Below, one piece after another: positions 62,272 through 64,000 of a stretch of DNA of 64,000 nt; position 1 is the first letter of the stretch; each line of letters begins with the position of its first letter. The position numbers and the translations under genes are program-made. This DNA comes from Bacteroidales bacterium. Its GTDB lineage: Bacteria > Bacteroidota > Bacteroidia > Bacteroidales > JAAYJT01. Location: contig JACZJK010000028.1 of assembly GCA_014860575.1 (NCBI GenBank), positions 62,001 through 126,000 on the forward strand. The letters run 5' to 3'. The notes beneath the pieces are model-generated. The model had not been told where the DNA came from, did not search any database, and was given only the letters and a program-made list of their open reading frames with translations.

Positions 62272-62417
62272 TTGAGTCCACTCCGAAAAGTCACAAATTG
62301 CTGATTTTTACCGTTTTTAGCCCCTGACCCCTAAAGGGGAAACGCTAAAAATCAGCAATTTGTAGAAGTCCCCTTTAGGGGATTTAGGGGCGGATTGACT
62401 TTTCGGAGTGGACTCAA
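62272..62417. repeat. Nested inverted-repeat element with perfect 22-bp ends
   Basis: Terminal arms 62272-62293 and 62396-62417 are perfect reverse complements of 22 bp. A second perfect 18-bp pair lies inside (62293-62310 with 62346-62363). The centre carries CCCCTAAAGGGG and CCCCTTTAGGGG dyads. At 146 bp with no ORF it looks like a MITE-like or cruciform-forming repeat. Confidence 0.85.
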
Positions 62418-62640
62418 AGTTCAAAATCCAAATAGCTGTCATTTGTAGATTTCTGAATCCTAAATCTGGAATTTTGAATTAATAATTCCATCCGCCACCA
62501 ACCCACATTCCCGTGCTTTAGGCGGACAAGTCACTCCAGGCTTCGACCCCGAAGGATCGGGACAAGCAAGCTTAGCCACCGCATTACTTCAACACTGTAT
62601 CGCAAAAAATTGTCGTTGGCGCAGGTTCAGATAAAATTGT

Positions 62641-62648
62641 TAATTTTG
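62641..62648 (+). promoter_or_regulatory. Candidate -7 box of sufB
   Basis: TAATTTTG, 46 nt upstream of the sufB ATG. Confidence 0.4.
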
Positions 62649-62694
62649 TTAACTTTAATTAATCTTAATAAGAGCCTGCAAAATTCAAGATATA

Positions 62695-64000
62695 ATGACA
62701 AATAATCAGCAAAACATATTGGAAGAGGTTACCAGCCAGGATTACAAGTATGGCTTTTTTACCGACCTCGACATGGATGTATTCCCCAAAGGGCTGAGTG
62801 AGGATACCGTACGGGCAATCTCTGCAAAAAAGAATGAACCGGCATTTATGCTCGAATTCCGCCTGAAAGCCTACCGGAAATGGCTGGAAATGAAAGAACC
62901 CACATGGGCACATATCAAATATCCGATTATCAATTACCAGGATATTATTTACTATGCCGCTCCCAAAAAGAAACCGGAACTAGAAAGCCTTGACCAGGTT
63001 GACCCGGAGTTGATTGAAACCTTCAATAAACTTGGAATTTCTCTGGACGAGCAAAAGCGCCTCTCTGGAGTAGCCGTAGATGCGGTGATTGACAGCGTTT
63101 CAGTAAAAACTACTTTCAGCGACACATTATCAAAGCACGGTATTATATTCTGCTCCTTCAGCGAGGCAGTGCAAAAACATCCGGAACTGGTTCAGAAATA
63201 TATGGCCACAGTTGTCCCACACGATGATAATTACTTTGCCGCCCTTAACTCTGCCGTTTTCTCGGATGGCTCATTCTGTTACATTCCAAAAGGTGTTCGT
63301 TGTCCCATGGAACTTTCTACCTATTTCCGTATCAATGCTGCTAATACCGGCCAGTTTGAGCGTACCTTGATCATTGCCGAAGAAGGCAGTTACGTGAGTT
63401 ACATGGAAGGTTGCACCGCACCTTCCCGTTCCGAAAACCAACTGCATGCTGCTATCGTTGAGATCATAGCCCTGAAAGATGCAGAGGTCAAGTATTCAAC
63501 GGTTCAAAACTGGTATCCAGGCAACAAGAAAGGCGAAGGAGGGGTTTATAACTTTGTTACCAAGCGCGGCATCTGCAAAGGCAATAACTCTAAAATTTCC
63601 TGGACACAAGTTGAAACCGGTTCTGCCATTACATGGAAATACCCAAGTGTAGTATTGATGGGCGATAATTCGATCGGCGAGTTTTATTCAGTTGCGGTGA
63701 CCAACCATCATCAACAAGCCGATACCGGCACCAAAATGATCCACCTGGGTAAGAACACGCGCAGCACTATTATTTCGAAAGGAATTTCTGCCGGCGTAAG
63801 CAACAACAGTTACCGTGGCCTCGTAAAAGTGATCAAGCGCGCTGTGAACTCAAGGAATTTTACCCAATGCGATTCGCTTTTGCTTGGCGATAAATGCGGG
63901 GCACATACATTTCCCTACATTCATAATGAAAACGCTTCTTCTATTGTAGAACACGAAGCCACAACATCTAAAATCTCGGAAGATCAGTTATTTTATTGCA
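62695..64000 (+). CDS. sufB: Fe-S cluster assembly scaffold SufB, 3' end cut by window
   Basis: An open frame of 435 codons running off the window end. It starts [21 protein letters not shown], then [14 protein letters not shown]-like [89 protein letters not shown] and [16 protein letters not shown] at the edge. This is the SufB beta-helix core with the conserved cysteine region reached at the end. SufB builds [4Fe-4S] clusters with SufC and SufD; the rest of the suf operon presumably follows. Confidence 0.96.
   Translation, partial: MTNNQQNILEEVTSQDYKYGFFTDLDMDVFPKGLSEDTVRAISAKKNEPAFMLEFRLKAYRKWLEMKEPTWAHIKYPIINYQDIIYYAAPKKKPELESLDQVDPELIETFNKLGISLDEQKRLSGVAVDAVIDSVSVKTTFSDTLSKHGIIFCSFSEAVQKHPELVQKYMATVVPHDDNYFAALNSAVFSDGSFCYIPKGVRCPMELSTYFRINAANTGQFERTLIIAEEGSYVSYMEGCTAPSRSENQLHAAIVEIIALKDAEVKYSTVQNWYPGNKKGEGGVYNFVTKRGICKGNNSKISWTQVETGSAITWKYPSVVLMGDNSIGEFYSVAVTNHHQQADTGTKMIHLGKNTRSTIISKGISAGVSNNSYRGLVKVIKRAVNSRNFTQCDSLLLGDKCGAHTFPYIHNENASSIVEHEATTSKISEDQLFYC

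Larger units (their letters stand above)
62200..62694. other. Repeat-containing intergenic region, 495 bp
   Basis: In order: word-like spacer repeats (62221-62275), a nested inverted-repeat element (62272-62417), more word repeats (62418-62480), a stretch with CCCCGAAGGATCGGGA-type short dyads, then the sufB promoter region. No ORF is supported. Confidence 0.7.

Noticed and set aside
1-64000. A defence system, biosynthetic cluster or prophage
   Set aside because: I looked for nucleases, methylase-specificity pairs, reverse transcriptases, retron-like RNA, NRPS/PKS and phage structural genes; none is present among the readable genes.

Overview
The window reads as an ordinary chromosomal segment of a member of the Bacteroidota, most likely a Bacteroidales-type lineage. 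The evidence is a C-terminal type IX secretion (Por) signal on the first protein, families largely confined to this phylum (DUF4837, DUF4292, IPExxxVDY, an RprX/RprY-like two-component pair), many -7 boxes of the TAnnTTTG type, and start codons with little Shine-Dalgarno sequence. Nearly all genes are housekeeping or envelope genes. I found no prophage, transposase, CRISPR array, toxin-antitoxin pair or recognisable defence system.

Layout. 1-9.7 kb: the 3' part of a secreted CotH/lamin-tail protein, tyrS, an epimerase, two lytic transglycosylases (MltF-like and MltD-like) and two small envelope proteins. 10-11.6 kb: two Rossmann-fold oxidoreductases. 11.6-19 kb: a long minus-strand run (rbfA, methyltransferase, LolC/E-like permease, dut, TPR protein, DUF4292 lipoprotein, EnvC-like protein, tatA). 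19-21.9 kb: a repeat-rich gap, an M20 amidohydrolase and an AT-rich lipoprotein gene inside a cassette-like unit. 21.9-38.7 kb: an ECF sigma factor with a membrane partner, a fructosamine kinase-like protein, a 1305-residue hybrid histidine kinase, a radical SAM protein, an RprXY-like pair, pgi, nitroreductase, an unknown secreted protein, alr and a second M20 enzyme. 39-43.9 kb: a MacAB-like export operon (ATPase, two paralogous permeases, adaptor) with a candidate sigma-54 promoter and paired palindromic activator sites. 44-49.5 kb: a beta-barrel protein, a CAU tRNA, an AT-rich lipoprotein, an NtrC-type regulator, dusB and mutY. 49.6-64 kb: HU, a 29-residue AURKAIP1/COX24-like basic protein, RNase G, trpS, a TlpA-like lipoprotein, a three-gene biotin-dependent carboxylase cluster, purN, acpP-fabF-rnc, an IPExxxVDY protein and the start of sufB.

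The unusual material is mostly non-coding or at gene boundaries. (1) The 3' end of trpS is duplicated on the far side of the TlpA-like gene and is fused in frame to its C terminus. (2) Two 16-bp palindromes 21 bp apart lie upstream of a -24/-12 motif in front of the export operon. (3) There are nested inverted-repeat elements at 58.4-58.6 kb and 62.3-62.4 kb. (4) A pair of palindrome-rich repeats and a degenerate 32-bp tandem repeat lie at 19.1-19.7 kb. (5) An orphan terminator precedes pgi. (6) Many gene spacers are built of short-period, word-like degenerate repeats, and at least one protein's C terminus runs into such a repeat.

All functions come from reading motifs by eye; no database search was run. 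Where several start codons were possible, the choice is explained in the entry.
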